A DNA stretch of 45,853 bases from Olavius sp. associated proteobacterium Delta 1. GTDB lineage: Bacteria; Desulfobacterota; Desulfobacteria; Desulfobacterales; JAFDCJ01. Made by a program: the position numbers and the translations under genes. Positions 15,369 through 24,366 of this stretch are shown piece after piece (within the stretch, counting starts at the first letter, position 1; every line of letters starts with the position of its first letter). The stretch is taken from positions 1-45,853 of the forward strand of contig CACVKW010001031.1 in the NCBI GenBank assembly GCA_902749685.1, read 5' to 3'. Under the pieces are notes generated by a model. That model saw only the letters and a program-made list of their open reading frames with translations, did not search any database and was not told the DNA's origin.

Positions 15369-16466
15369 TTAATTAATGGCACGCGTCTGCCAGATCGTAA
15401 ATTCTTCGTTTAGACCATCTAAAACCTGCCGGTCGCGATCGTAAACATCATTTTTGAAAATTATATTGTCATTTTCATCAGTCCAGATGGTCACATACAG
15501 GAGCATCACCGGTTTGGGTTTCGGCAGGTTAACTCTCTGAGTTATATTGGTATCAATCAGTTCTTGAATGCTCTGCCGGTTCCATTTCGCCGGATCGTTT
15601 AACAATAATTCGGCCAATTCGATATTTTTTTCGACCCGGATGCAGCCCGAACTGAAAGCCCGGTCCTGGCGCCCGTAAAGGGAGCGGCTCGGGGTATCGT
15701 GCAGATAAATAAAATGTTTATTGGGGAATATAAATTTAATTCGCCCCAGTGCATTATGGGGACCCGGTTCCTGCCTTAACGTATACGGTAAATTATTGCT
15801 GTATTTCGACCAGTTGACTGAACTTGGATCAACGGTCCTGCCTTTTCTATCGATCACGCTGATTTTCATCTTACTTAAGTAGCCCGGGTTCTTTTTGATC
15901 TTGGGGAGAATATCCTTTTGCAGAATGGTCGGCGGCACGGTCCAGGTCGGATTGAAAACGATATATTTAATTTTTGACTTGAATACCGGTGTTTTGCGAA
16001 ATAGCTTTCCGACCTGAACCTTGCTTGTCCAATTAGCGTTGCTACCTTCAATATTATAGGCCTGGAAACCGGCGATATCCACCGCAATGTACTCTTCGGG
16101 TAATTCATGAAACACCCAACGGGCGCGCTCGAGGTTCACCCGGATTTGATCAATTTTTTGCTTTACCGTAATATTTAGTGCGGCATAGGTGTTTTTACCG
16201 ACAGCACCGTCGGCTTTAAGACGGTGTCTGGCCTGAAATCGCATGACGGCCGCGTTAAGGTTTGCATCGTAATTGTCAGAACCGGTAACCGTACCTTCAA
16301 AGTCCCCTGTGATGGCCAGCCTTTTACGCAACTGGTGAATGCGCGGATCCGTCATGCCCGGTTTAAGGGTCGGCCCCTCGGGCACCGCTTCCCAGCCCCC
16401 GGCGTCTTGAATCGCACGATATTTCTTCAGAACCGATTTCAGCAGGTGATAATCCTCCGGGCTCAA
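15369..16466 (-). CDS. L,D-transpeptidase (YcbB/LdtD-like), 5' end damaged
   Basis: 365 residues in view. A peptidoglycan-binding segment (about 30-100: PRIHQLRKRLAITGDF, AVMRFQARHRLKADGAVG) is followed by a YkuD domain with YLHDTPSRSLYG and the catalytic FSSGCIRVEKN (Cys275). These enzymes make 3-3 crosslinks or attach proteins to peptidoglycan in the periplasm. There is no signal peptide here. The frame continues upstream with family-like residues (QNVQDLLKDIGSIAEDG) and then hits TGA; a well-placed AAGGAG + ATG at 16533 reaches this frame only if the A6 run after the ATG lost one base. So the 5' end is truncated or frameshifted, and the start given is nominal. Confidence 0.75.
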   Translation of the reverse strand: MSPEDYHLLKSVLKKYRAIQDAGGWEAVPEGPTLKPGMTDPRIHQLRKRLAITGDFEGTVTGSDNYDANLNAAVMRFQARHRLKADGAVGKNTYAALNITVKQKIDQIRVNLERARWVFHELPEEYIAVDIAGFQAYNIEGSNANWTSKVQVGKLFRKTPVFKSKIKYIVFNPTWTVPPTILQKDILPKIKKNPGYLSKMKISVIDRKGRTVDPSSVNWSKYSNNLPYTLRQEPGPHNALGRIKFIFPNKHFIYLHDTPSRSLYGRQDRAFSSGCIRVEKNIELAELLLNDPAKWNRQSIQELIDTNITQRVNLPKPKPVMLLYVTIWTDENDNIIFKNDVYDRDRQVLDGLNEEFTIWQTRAIN

Positions 16467-16555
16467 ACCATCCTCTGCAATACTTCCGATGTCTTTTAAC
16501 AGATCCTGGACATTTTGCGGGTTGTTTTTTCATCTATAAGACTCCTTTATGAATC

Positions 16556-16582
16556 CTAATTAATCCGCCCTGGAAAATAGCA
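16556..16582. repeat. Family A repeat, copy b (one arm)
   Basis: CTAATTAATCCGCCCTGGAA followed by AATAGC. It lies 23 bp upstream of the damaged L,D-transpeptidase start and downstream of the LssY_C gene stop. No second arm nearby. Confidence 0.55.
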
Positions 16583-16615
16583 CATTCAGGGCTTTAAATT
16601 GCTCTAATTGGGGAG

Positions 16616-17467
16616 CTAATGTTCGTCAAAATCCGGTTCCTGGTCCGTCTCAAGACGCTCAATGCGATTCGAAACCGGCTGTTCCCAATCAAATTGGTCA
16701 ATTTCCATAAACGATCGCGGTCTGCGGTCAAACACCAGGACTGCACGATAACCATCGGTAAAGTAAGGATCTCCCGTAAGATTGTACCTGGGGTTTGTGC
16801 GGGCTGCCGCACCGACGCCTTTTACCCACCCGGTTTTCGCAAGCTGCTGAGAATAGACCAGGTCCCCGATAAGGGAAATTCTAGCTTCGTCAATATCCGG
16901 ATCTATCTTATGGGTCACCGGGGGCCAGGTTTTGAAAGTAAGCCGCACGCCGATATCCCGGCTGATTTGACCGACCCATACCGATTTGCCCTGGTGACGC
17001 AGGGGGCTGAGCCATGCCCGCAGATGATTGCGCTGATGGACTGTATGGCGCGGCTTTTGGCCGGCAAAATCCTGTGGCCGGTTGACAAAATAAAGCGGAC
17101 TGACAGGTGAATATCGGTATCTGGAACCGAACAGAAAAGATTTTATCGTCTTCCAGACCGCTTTGCCATGGGTTTGTTCGGCCGGCAGCCATCCCCTGCA
17201 AACAAAGGCAGTAGAGATATCTTCACGGGTTCCGATTAAAATGAGGTTCAAGGGGTCACCATCTTTGGTACCGTCTTCGTTGGTCGCGCAGCAGGGGAGG
17301 TCCTCCAACTCGGTTCTCAACAGATTTTCGTCAAGATCAACGATCTCACTAGCAGAGTAAAGATTATCGAAATCGACTTCATGATAATCAGCTTTAATAC
17401 CCGGAATCGGGACATAAAAGGAGAAAAATTTAGCACTGTGACGACCGATCAAATCAAGGTCGACCAC
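16616..17467 (-). CDS. LssY_C domain protein
   Basis: A 283-residue protein whose middle part GDPLNLILIGTREDISTAFV then CRGWLPAEQ matches the LssY C-terminal domain, found alone or fused to DedA and PAP2 phosphatase domains in envelope proteins. Later segments (SPVSPLYFVNRPQDF, GQISRDIGVR, DPDIDEARISLIGDLVYSQ) continue the domain. A GTG at 17467 is the first possible start, but the frame stays open and protein-like for about 20 codons upstream without any start codon (LGEILFIQITIRDKGTKVVD), so the 5' end may have been lost. Family A copy c lies upstream. Biochemical role unknown. Confidence 0.72.
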   Translation of the reverse strand: MVDLDLIGRHSAKFFSFYVPIPGIKADYHEVDFDNLYSASEIVDLDENLLRTELEDLPCCATNEDGTKDGDPLNLILIGTREDISTAFVCRGWLPAEQTHGKAVWKTIKSFLFGSRYRYSPVSPLYFVNRPQDFAGQKPRHTVHQRNHLRAWLSPLRHQGKSVWVGQISRDIGVRLTFKTWPPVTHKIDPDIDEARISLIGDLVYSQQLAKTGWVKGVGAAARTNPRYNLTGDPYFTDGYRAVLVFDRRPRSFMEIDQFDWEQPVSNRIERLETDQEPDFDEH

Positions 17468-17856
17468 CTTGGTGCCCTTGTCCCGAATTGTAATCTGAAT
17501 AAATAATATTTCACCAAGATTCAGATATTAAGACAATATTTAAGCACTGGTAAAATCATATGCAAGTCGGAGAATGCTGATCATCGAAATTTTTCACAGT
17601 TGGCAAATCTACATCCTCTTAATGACTCCACCCTGAAAAATAGCATATTCATGCTTGTTCAATGTTTTTTGAGATCTTAAGATGCTTGTTAGACCTATGC
17701 GCCGGCGTCTTAATCATTTTTTACTTTCAGGGCGCGTTCAACCGTTCGCGTCATGGCGGCAATAATGATTTTTCATCAATTCTCTCCTTTAATACTTGAA
17801 TTTCCCATGGCATTCGCATTAAATCCATCGGGATAAAAAAATGATGGCGTTTAACT
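17468..17856. other. Gap with a possible 5' extension and a broken small ORF
   Basis: 389 bp. The first 60 bp continue the LssY_C frame without a start. Family A copy c occupies 17618-17735. At 17776 (minus) a good ribosome site (AAAGGAGAG) leads to an ATG whose frame closes after 12 codons; if its A5 run were one base shorter it would read MKIIIAAMTRTVERALKVKN then stop inside the repeat, suggesting a gene cut by the element. Confidence 0.4.
17618..17735. repeat. Family A repeat, copy c with both arms
   Basis: Left arm CTTAATGACTCCACCCTGAA (17618 on) and right arm TTACTTTCAGGGCGCG (about 17720-17735) are imperfect inverted repeats. The interior GCTTGTTAGACCTATGCGCC then GGCGTCTTAATCA matches copy a. 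Confidence 0.6.
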
Positions 17857-18438
17857 TCAAAGTGGGCTGCTGCCGAGGATTTTTCGTGAACCGATTCCCC
17901 ACTGGGAAATGCAATTGGTGACATCGATGCTGCCGGCTTCGAGCATGGTGACCCGCTCGCGATCGACCACGTGCAGGCTGCCCATCGTCAAGGTCGGAAC
18001 CGAGGGCACAAAAACGGTTACGCTGTCATTATCGTTTTCTTCCATGACAAAGCCCAGCACTCCGGTTCCCGGTCCATACAGCCGCACCAGCGCAGCGCGA
18101 TACGCGGTTCTTTTCTCGGTGAAGCCTTTAAGCGCGTTGCTGATGATTTCATAGCCGGGAATCTGTTTCAGGATGGTACGCTCAAACCGTTCAAGGGACC
18201 AGGAACCGAGCCTTGTTCTGACAAATGCACCGACAACGAAACAGAGTAAAAGCACCAGCAAAACAGCGAGGATAATAGCGCCAACGACACTGGTAGTCGA
18301 TTGGAGATTGAGAGGCTCGGCAATTCCCTCAAGAATCTCGACGATCTTTGCCAGAAGCAAAACGATGACGGCCAAAGGAACCAATACTAGCACGCCATAG
18401 ATCACGTTTGTTCTGAACACTGATTTAGTCTTTTTCAT
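17857..18438 (-). CDS. DUF502 family membrane protein
   Basis: 193 residues, with the start at 18438 fixed by AAGGAGA upstream. Two N-terminal membrane helices (about 10-33 and 50-72) are followed by a soluble domain with PGYEIISNALKGF, VRLYGPGTGVLGFVMEEN and TVFVPSVPTLTMGSLHVVD, the signature of DUF502 (LIKE COV in plants). The last part contains DVTNCISQWGIGSR. These are inner-membrane proteins of unknown biochemical role, some linked to polysaccharide or envelope functions. It probably forms its own transcript. Confidence 0.88.
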   Translation of the reverse strand: MKKTKSVFRTNVIYGVLVLVPLAVIVLLLAKIVEILEGIAEPLNLQSTTSVVGAIILAVLLVLLLCFVVGAFVRTRLGSWSLERFERTILKQIPGYEIISNALKGFTEKRTAYRAALVRLYGPGTGVLGFVMEENDNDSVTVFVPSVPTLTMGSLHVVDRERVTMLEAGSIDVTNCISQWGIGSRKILGSSPL

Positions 18439-18648
18439 AGTAATAATTTTCTCCTTAGTCCTTGTTTGCAACAAAATCAGACTGGGTAGTATTTTTCTTT
18501 GTAAATTTATCCACAAGCGCCGCTTTGTTTGAGGTTTGCGCACATATTACTGTAAGTCGTTCATTTCCTTAGCAAACCTTGAGTGAAATTGCAAAGCACG
18601 TCGATTAAAGCTGGCTCTCTAAATGTTTTATCAAAGGATTATTTGGGG

Positions 18649-18665
18649 GCAAAATTCAGGTAATA
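18649..18665. repeat. Family B repeat, single arm
   Basis: GCAAAATTCAGGTAATA sits right at the 3' end of the sensor pseudogene (stop at 18668). It matches the right arm of other Family B copies. Confidence 0.5.
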
Positions 18666-18667
18666 AA

Positions 18668-19317
18668 TCACCTATCAGGGTCATAAACTTCAATACCAGG
18701 ATACAGCTTTTTAGAACACTTGGGCCAAATACCATGACTGAATTTGGCCAGGGAATGCTTTTGGATATATCCTTCCAGTTGGTTCCAGTATCCCTGATCG
18801 TCTCTTATTTGTTTGCAGTTTGAACAAATGGGGATAATTCCCCGCAAGGTTACAAGTTCATCAAGCGCTTTTTGATATTCCTCTTTCAGCTTTCTCTCAC
18901 TGATATATAATTCAAACTGTGCGCGCTTATTGATAGGCTCTTGCCGGGCAGCGATCGCACCCAATATATTGATGAACAGATAGCTGACGAGTATAACATT
19001 GTTGCCCAATAAGGCGTGCGATGATCTATAATTTATTATGATTATGATATTGCTGACGGTGAAAATGTTGGTGGAAATTAATTGGAAAATAAACTGGTTT
19101 GGTAAGAGAAAGTATACGGCCAGCAGGACAACTATATCTGCGATTGCGTGCGAAAGGTAATCTGCCGGGCGGCTGATATTAATATAGAAGACCAATCAAT
19201 AAGTATAAACTTAGCCTGCCTCTTGTCTTGATCAAGATTCTGCTGGCGATAGGAATGTTCAAAATCCTTTGATTGGAAAACCGCAAGCATCAAGTTTAGT
19301 TCTTCTTTTATCTCCAT
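18668..19317 (-). pseudogene. Membrane sensor-like protein with C-terminal Cys module, frameshifted
   Basis: Two adjoining frames give one sensible protein of about 215 residues. The first (from ATG 19317) reads LAVFQSKDFEHSYRQQNLDQ then DKRQAKFILI, a cytoplasmic lead like that of many multi-pass sensor proteins. The second (from about 19195) carries four membrane segments, a coiled coil (about ISERKLKEEYQKALDELVTL) and IPICSNCKQIRDDQGYWNQL, a module usual at the C-terminus of PAS/response proteins. The switch lies near 19180-19195. In that module the second Cys pair is broken: GIWPKCSKK where GICPxC is expected. No kinase or cyclase domain is present. Frameshift plus lost Cys suggests decay. 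Confidence 0.6.
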
Positions 19318-19493
19318 TTGAATATTAATTTTCTTCGAGCAATTATTATAAATAATTTAGCCACCATACTTTTTTCGCCGGATTCTGACAATCCCCAGTT
19401 ATCCGGCTTGCAAGTCCCCAATTCTCACTCGCCGCTTCCGCTCTCACTATCTGCTCGTCTCCTGCTCTCCCCCTCACCGAGCCCCCCCGGCAG

Positions 19494-21536
19494 CTACTTA
19501 CACCCTGCAGGCGGCTTGGCAGACCGGTTCTCAGGACCGATGGGCATCGAACAGACATCCTTGCCGTCTGCCGGCAACTCCTTGCCGATCAGCCGCTTAA
19601 ATGTAGTTGTCACCGGGCTGGCAATAAAATTGACGGTGGTTCCAATTAAACCGCCGGCTTGGATTCCCACCCCAAAATCGGTGAAATTGCCTTTTACTTC
19701 GATGGGGGTTGCCAGACTGAAATATTCCGCCTTCTTGGGTGTAGGAGCCATTTTAAGATCGATTTGCTCCTTTTTAAAATCAACCTGTCCCTTGCCGCAA
19801 ATTCTGATTTTGGAGGTGTCGATTAAAAATACGTCGGGTTTCAGCAATCCGTCTTTCATGGTCCAGCGGCCAACCACACAGTTGATTTTTGATGCATCCT
19901 CCCCATCCTTTGAAACAACGGCGGCAATCAAGTTTACCGCCCACAAGTCGATGATACCGGCCTTGAGGTTTTCCAGCCGGCCGGAAAAGTCAAAGTAACC
20001 GTTGCCATGGGCCATGAGCTGATCAAAACTGCCGGCGCTGGATTTCAAATCAACCTCTAAATCGATGAGCCCCCCCATATCGACCTTTGGATTAACCCGC
20101 CTGACGATAACACCAAAGTCAAACTTTTCCATCACGGCCCGAACCGATGCTTCCGGGGCTTTTAAATCCGGCTTCAGGGATGCCGCCAACGAGAAGGACC
20201 CCCCGGGGATATTCAACTTCACAGGATCTATCGAAAACCGTCCTTCCTTCATTGTGGCGGTCAATGAGCCGCTGCCCAGTTCATCGCTGCCGGATAATAC
20301 CTTGTCGACTTTAAGGTTCAGCGCTACATCAAATTCTGCAAGCACTTCAGGGCTTAACAGCTCAGCGACTTGTTCACCTGACGCAGCCTTCTCGTCCTTG
20401 GGAGCGGCCGCAGGACTTTTCTTTTTCTTGTCTTCATCAGAAACCGGCTTCTCTGAAGCACTTTTCGCCGGGGACCAGTCTCCCACATCGAAATCATTGA
20501 GTTGAATTAACGGAGACCTCAGCTTGATATTAGATTTGGCTATGGCCCCGGAGTTATCAATCGTCATTTTCCCGGACAATTTGCTCTGTCCCACCTGGAT
20601 TATGAAATCAGAGAGATCGGCCCGTTTTTTTATCAGGGTGAGTTGAGCTCCGGCTCGATACGATTTCAACGGCGGCAGGTCAAGGTCTAACAATCCGTTG
20701 AGGCTGTCCAGACGATCCCCTGCCACAGCGGCTTTTAATGTCAAACGTTTAGCCACCTGTGCCAGATCGATAGCACCTGAAAAGTCAAATCGGGTTTTTA
20801 CAATATCGGTCTTGATTTCCATCCGAGATTTGTTTTCCTCCATGAGTTCTTTTAGCGAACCGATCTCGATGGTAGTCGTATAGGGTTCATCGAGCAGCTT
20901 TCCTTTCATGGAAAGTTTAAATGGTTTGCCGGCCTGCATCGCGCCGGTGCATTCTTCAATTTTAAATTGAAGCGGTTCTTTCACAGAGGGGCTCCGATAA
21001 TCAACTGATATATCCTCTAAAATAAGATCCGCCATTACCAGGGAATCGGATTGCAGCTCCAGTTCTCTATCTTCTGTTTGGGGCTTCGGTTCAGCTGGTG
21101 CTTTGGGAGAGGGATCATCAGGAACGCTGAACGTCCAATTAACCGCTCCTTTCTGGTTTTCAACCAGCATCACAGACAATCCATTTACTCTAGTTTCGGT
21201 CACGTGAATCTTGCCACTCAAGAGCGGTAGCACCCGCACCCCAATTTTTGCATTTTTCATCTGGAGGAAATCTCCGGCCTGAAATCCATCCGGATTACCG
21301 ATCCGCAGCCCTTCAAGCGAAAAATACGGCTGGAGTGAGGTGGCGATGACGATCTTTCCGTCAACTTTTACGGTCCGTCCGAGTGCCAGGGTTGCCGCAG
21401 ACTCCACCGCGCCCTTATAATCGCTCAGATCAATCGTAATGGGCACGAAGGCCAGCACAACCAGAATTAAAATGATGCCGGCAATCAATCCACCAACGAC
21501 GTATAAAACCCAACGGAATATTTTTGAAGCACGCAT
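19494..21536 (-). CDS. AsmA family protein
   Basis: 680 residues; the start at 21536 follows AAGGAG that overlaps the stop of the preceding gene. One N-terminal membrane helix (about 10-32) and a long beta-rich periplasmic part. The AsmA N-terminus is clear (ALGRTVKVDGKIVIATSLQP, FSLEGLRIGNPDGF, KIHVTETRVNGLSVMLV), and so is the C-terminal AsmA_2 part (GIDLWAVNLIAAVV-like, KMAPTPKKAEYFSLATPIEV). Two Lys/Pro/Ser-rich linkers occur near 150-170 and 360-390. AsmA-like proteins are thought to bridge membranes for phospholipid movement. It is the third gene of a run with a chemoreceptor and DUF3786. Confidence 0.9.
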   Translation of the reverse strand: MRASKIFRWVLYVVGGLIAGIILILVVLAFVPITIDLSDYKGAVESAATLALGRTVKVDGKIVIATSLQPYFSLEGLRIGNPDGFQAGDFLQMKNAKIGVRVLPLLSGKIHVTETRVNGLSVMLVENQKGAVNWTFSVPDDPSPKAPAEPKPQTEDRELELQSDSLVMADLILEDISVDYRSPSVKEPLQFKIEECTGAMQAGKPFKLSMKGKLLDEPYTTTIEIGSLKELMEENKSRMEIKTDIVKTRFDFSGAIDLAQVAKRLTLKAAVAGDRLDSLNGLLDLDLPPLKSYRAGAQLTLIKKRADLSDFIIQVGQSKLSGKMTIDNSGAIAKSNIKLRSPLIQLNDFDVGDWSPAKSASEKPVSDEDKKKKSPAAAPKDEKAASGEQVAELLSPEVLAEFDVALNLKVDKVLSGSDELGSGSLTATMKEGRFSIDPVKLNIPGGSFSLAASLKPDLKAPEASVRAVMEKFDFGVIVRRVNPKVDMGGLIDLEVDLKSSAGSFDQLMAHGNGYFDFSGRLENLKAGIIDLWAVNLIAAVVSKDGEDASKINCVVGRWTMKDGLLKPDVFLIDTSKIRICGKGQVDFKKEQIDLKMAPTPKKAEYFSLATPIEVKGNFTDFGVGIQAGGLIGTTVNFIASPVTTTFKRLIGKELPADGKDVCSMPIGPENRSAKPPAGCK

Positions 21537-21547
21537 TTTTTTGCTCC

Positions 21548-22156
21548 TTATAACCCGCTTTTTAAATATTCGCAAAACAGCATCCCAACCATCGCCAGGC
21601 ATTCCATGTCCAGCATTTTTTCAACTCGTTTTTCAAACAGCACCGAACATTGGGCGGAAAATTCTTCGTCTTTGTCGTTGAACAGCAACAACAAAGGAAC
21701 TTTTGACAGGGCATCAAACTGCAAGCTGAGATCATAAGGAAAGTCATCGCTGGGCGGGAATCCGCCTATTTTTTTAGCGGCACACTCAAGGTCGGCCAAT
21801 CTGGTTGAAAACGATTCGGCAATCGGCAGCGTCACGGTATTGAAAAACGCCTGTATCAGCGGAGCGGCGTCCTTGAAATCTTTAAAGGACATCCAGTTGC
21901 CCCCCAGCGGCACAACCATGGGGCACATCAGAAGATACTTGCACAAAATGACGCTGATGGAAAGATGGGGTTGCTTGCCGGTGGGATCGGCAACTCCCTT
22001 TGTCGAAACCCGGTAGAGTTTGCCGAAAAATGGGATAATGACTTCTTTACCACTGAGTTGCAGATCAAGCTTATCGGCCAGGAATTTTAAATCGAGCCTG
22101 GCAATCCGGGCCAAATAGTCATTATATGTTTGTTCGTAAACGTGCGGTTTTTTCAT
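21548..22156 (-). CDS. DUF3786 domain protein
   Basis: 202 residues from the ATG at 22156 (a GTG 12 codons upstream is possible and would overlap the preceding gene more). The family fits by length and by sequence: GKEVIIPFFGKLYRVS, ISVILCKYLLMCPMVVPLGG, MSFKDFKDAAPLI and a C-terminal PLLLLFNDKDEEFSAQCSVL. DUF3786 proteins are common in anaerobes, often beside corrinoid or radical enzymes; none is present here. No signal or membrane segments. Its start overlaps the chemoreceptor 3' end and its stop abuts the AsmA ribosome site, so the three genes are co-transcribed. Confidence 0.82.
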   Translation of the reverse strand: MKKPHVYEQTYNDYLARIARLDLKFLADKLDLQLSGKEVIIPFFGKLYRVSTKGVADPTGKQPHLSISVILCKYLLMCPMVVPLGGNWMSFKDFKDAAPLIQAFFNTVTLPIAESFSTRLADLECAAKKIGGFPPSDDFPYDLSLQFDALSKVPLLLLFNDKDEEFSAQCSVLFEKRVEKMLDMECLAMVGMLFCEYLKSGL

Positions 22157-23939
22157 TGCGGATAGCCTGAATTTCTTTTCCTTGCTTTTCACCGGGCGGA
22201 TCCGATAAAGATGAAGCCTGGTGGTCTGCGACGTCCTTTTTCAAATTTTTAGATCTTCCAAAGAACCGATCCTTACGCAGCGTGCTCCCACCGACCAGAG
22301 CCGCCAACTCCGCTATAATCGTTTTCATCTGTTCGGCCTGAATTTGCAGATCCTCAGAGATAGCAGAAGCCTCCTCAGCGCCAGCGGCATTTTGCTGGGT
22401 CACTTTATCCATTTCGGCAACTGCTTTGTTGACTTGCTCAATTCCCTGCGCCTGCTCGTTGGAGGCAATGTCAATTTCACCGACGATTTCACCCGCATTG
22501 GAAGTACTCTGCGCCACCTTGATAAAGGCGCCATTCGTACCGGATACAATCCCGGCTCCTTCCTGGACTTTGTTGATCGTGGCCTCAATAAGATCGGCCG
22601 TATCCCTGGCCGCCTCAGCTGCGCGCAGGGCCAGGCTTCGGACTTCATCAGCCACCACTGCAAATCCGGCTCCGGCTTCACCGGCACGGGCGGCTTCAAC
22701 GGCTGCGTTCAGCGCCAGCAAATTCGTCTGGAAAGCAATCTCGTCGATGGTCTTGATGATTTTCGATGTTTCCCTGCTGGCGTCTGAAATTTCATCCATC
22801 GATTCCGTCAGTTTGGTTAAGGAGTCATTTGCCGCACTAACGATTGCTTTAGCCTCTCGCATGAGATTGTTCGCTTGCTTGGAATTGTCTGCGTTTTGCC
22901 GGGTCATGGAGGCCATTTCTTCCAATGAAGATGATGTTTCCTCAATGGCGGCAGCCTGTTCGGATGACCCTTCGGCCAGGGACATGCTCGATGCTGAAAT
23001 CTGGCCGGAAGCGCTTGTTGCCTTATCGGCACCGTATGAAAGACGCTCGATTACCCGATTAATCGGTTTGGTCACAAACCTGGCTACCATAGACCACATC
23101 GCCACCATAGTAAAGAAAACAATCACAATCAGGGTGACCGCCATACCCCATATGATAGACCTTTTCAGGCTTGACCCGCCGGCCGCATTAATTTTTTTAA
23201 GCTGCAGCACACTTTTTTGATTTTCCGATTTAAGCCGCGATACGATTTTTTGATTTTCGGCCTCCAGTTCAGCCATTATTTTTTTGTTCTGGTCTTTAAA
23301 TCTGTGAAATACATCGGTTGAGATCTGAACATAGGTCACCCCCCCGAGGATGCCTTCCTTCCCTCTCCACTCGTCGTGAAAGTGACACCCGGTGCACTTT
23401 CTAGTGATAATTTGAGGATAATAGATTTCGACTTTCCCTTTGCCGTTGCTGCGAGACATTTTACCCTTGTCTTTTGCAAGATCATTCATTATTTCCGGGT
23501 CTATTTCCGGCTTTAAAACCTCCACATTAGAGCTGAATTTAACCAATCCATTCCGGTCGAATACGGAAATTTCTTTAATGTCACCTATTTTTTGCCTTTT
23601 TAAAAGGACGCGCAGGCCGCTTTTGTTTCCCATCCGAATTGCCTTGGACAGGTTGGCATTAATCAACCCGAATAGATCTTCGGCCGCCTTGATTTCAAAG
23701 TTTTCAAGTTGTTTATTGCTCAATTGTGAAAGAACCAACACCTGGTTTTCATTGGCCTTGGAAAGTTGAGAAATCTGGGTTTCATTGGTCCGGGAAAGTT
23801 TTGAAATTTGATCGGTACTTGCCTCGGAAAAGCCGGACACTTGATCGACGCTATTAATATACAAAAACCCCATGGCTGCGGAAACGACTATAATCAGGGT
23901 CAACGCAAGCGGAAGTCCTAGCTTTTTTGTCAAATTCAA
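22122..23939 (-). CDS. Methyl-accepting chemotaxis protein with a c-type haem motif in the sensor domain
   Basis: 605 residues: TM1 (about 8-28), periplasmic domain (30-260), TM2 (261-284), HAMP, and a signalling domain with AFQTNLLALNAAVEAARAGE and FAVVADEVRSLA. The sensor has CTGCH at 182-186 in CTGCHFHDEWRGKEG, a haem c attachment motif, so it is likely a redox, O2 or NO sensor as in DcrA-like receptors. The periplasmic helices are unusual: undecad-like repeats around 42-78 (ISKLS, ISQLS, VLVLSQLS) and 218-250 (KKIMAELEAENQ, KIVSRLKSENQ) flank the haem domain like paired stalks. No CheB-binding pentapeptide at the C-terminus. First gene of the DUF3786/AsmA run. Confidence 0.92.
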   Translation of the reverse strand: MNLTKKLGLPLALTLIIVVSAAMGFLYINSVDQVSGFSEASTDQISKLSRTNETQISQLSKANENQVLVLSQLSNKQLENFEIKAAEDLFGLINANLSKAIRMGNKSGLRVLLKRQKIGDIKEISVFDRNGLVKFSSNVEVLKPEIDPEIMNDLAKDKGKMSRSNGKGKVEIYYPQIITRKCTGCHFHDEWRGKEGILGGVTYVQISTDVFHRFKDQNKKIMAELEAENQKIVSRLKSENQKSVLQLKKINAAGGSSLKRSIIWGMAVTLIVIVFFTMVAMWSMVARFVTKPINRVIERLSYGADKATSASGQISASSMSLAEGSSEQAAAIEETSSSLEEMASMTRQNADNSKQANNLMREAKAIVSAANDSLTKLTESMDEISDASRETSKIIKTIDEIAFQTNLLALNAAVEAARAGEAGAGFAVVADEVRSLALRAAEAARDTADLIEATINKVQEGAGIVSGTNGAFIKVAQSTSNAGEIVGEIDIASNEQAQGIEQVNKAVAEMDKVTQQNAAGAEEASAISEDLQIQAEQMKTIIAELAALVGGSTLRKDRFFGRSKNLKKDVADHQASSLSDPPGEKQGKEIQAIRNEKTARLRTNI

Positions 23940-24005
23940 TATGCGCTCCTTATTATTTTACACAGTTGTCCGGAAAGACCAAGTTGAAGGAATGCTTACT
24001 ATTTT

Positions 24006-24110
24006 ATCCCCCTCCCTCAATCCCTCCCGCCAAGGGAGGGAAGCAGGGCTCCTTCCCCTCGTCGGAGATCTGCCTTTGGCGTGGACGGGAGAGGCCGGGT
24101 GGGGGTGAAG
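24006..24110. repeat. GC-rich dispersed-type repeat (CCCTCCC words)
   Basis: Contains CCCTCCCGCCAAGGGAGGGA (a hairpin) and ends GGAGAGGCCGGGTGGGGGTG, roughly complementary to its start, so the unit can fold on itself. Composition is unlike the AT-rich flanks. The rest of the 23940-24366 gap (427 bp) shows no gene. Confidence 0.5.
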
Positions 24111-24366
24111 TAAATCGCAAGAATACTTATATTTACGTCTTTACTTGGGCTTTCTGGATAAGCATATTATTTTATTTCATCCCGAAAAAATTAATACCGT
24201 CAGTTTATATCGGTTTGAGGATAGGTATACTTTAGTATGTTTATCAATTAAGCGGTGAGGGGTGCGGCGGGAAAGGTTCGCAGAAGGTCTGAATTTGCAA
24301 AAAATTTTAAAAGGTTTCATTATAAATGGTCTTATCGGTTGCTATTCTGCCCCGAAGGCGGAGGGA

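Noticed and set aside
22426..23220. 264-codon plus-strand frame
   Set aside because: Antisense of the chemoreceptor signalling domain, a common artefact of its Ala/Glu-rich codons.
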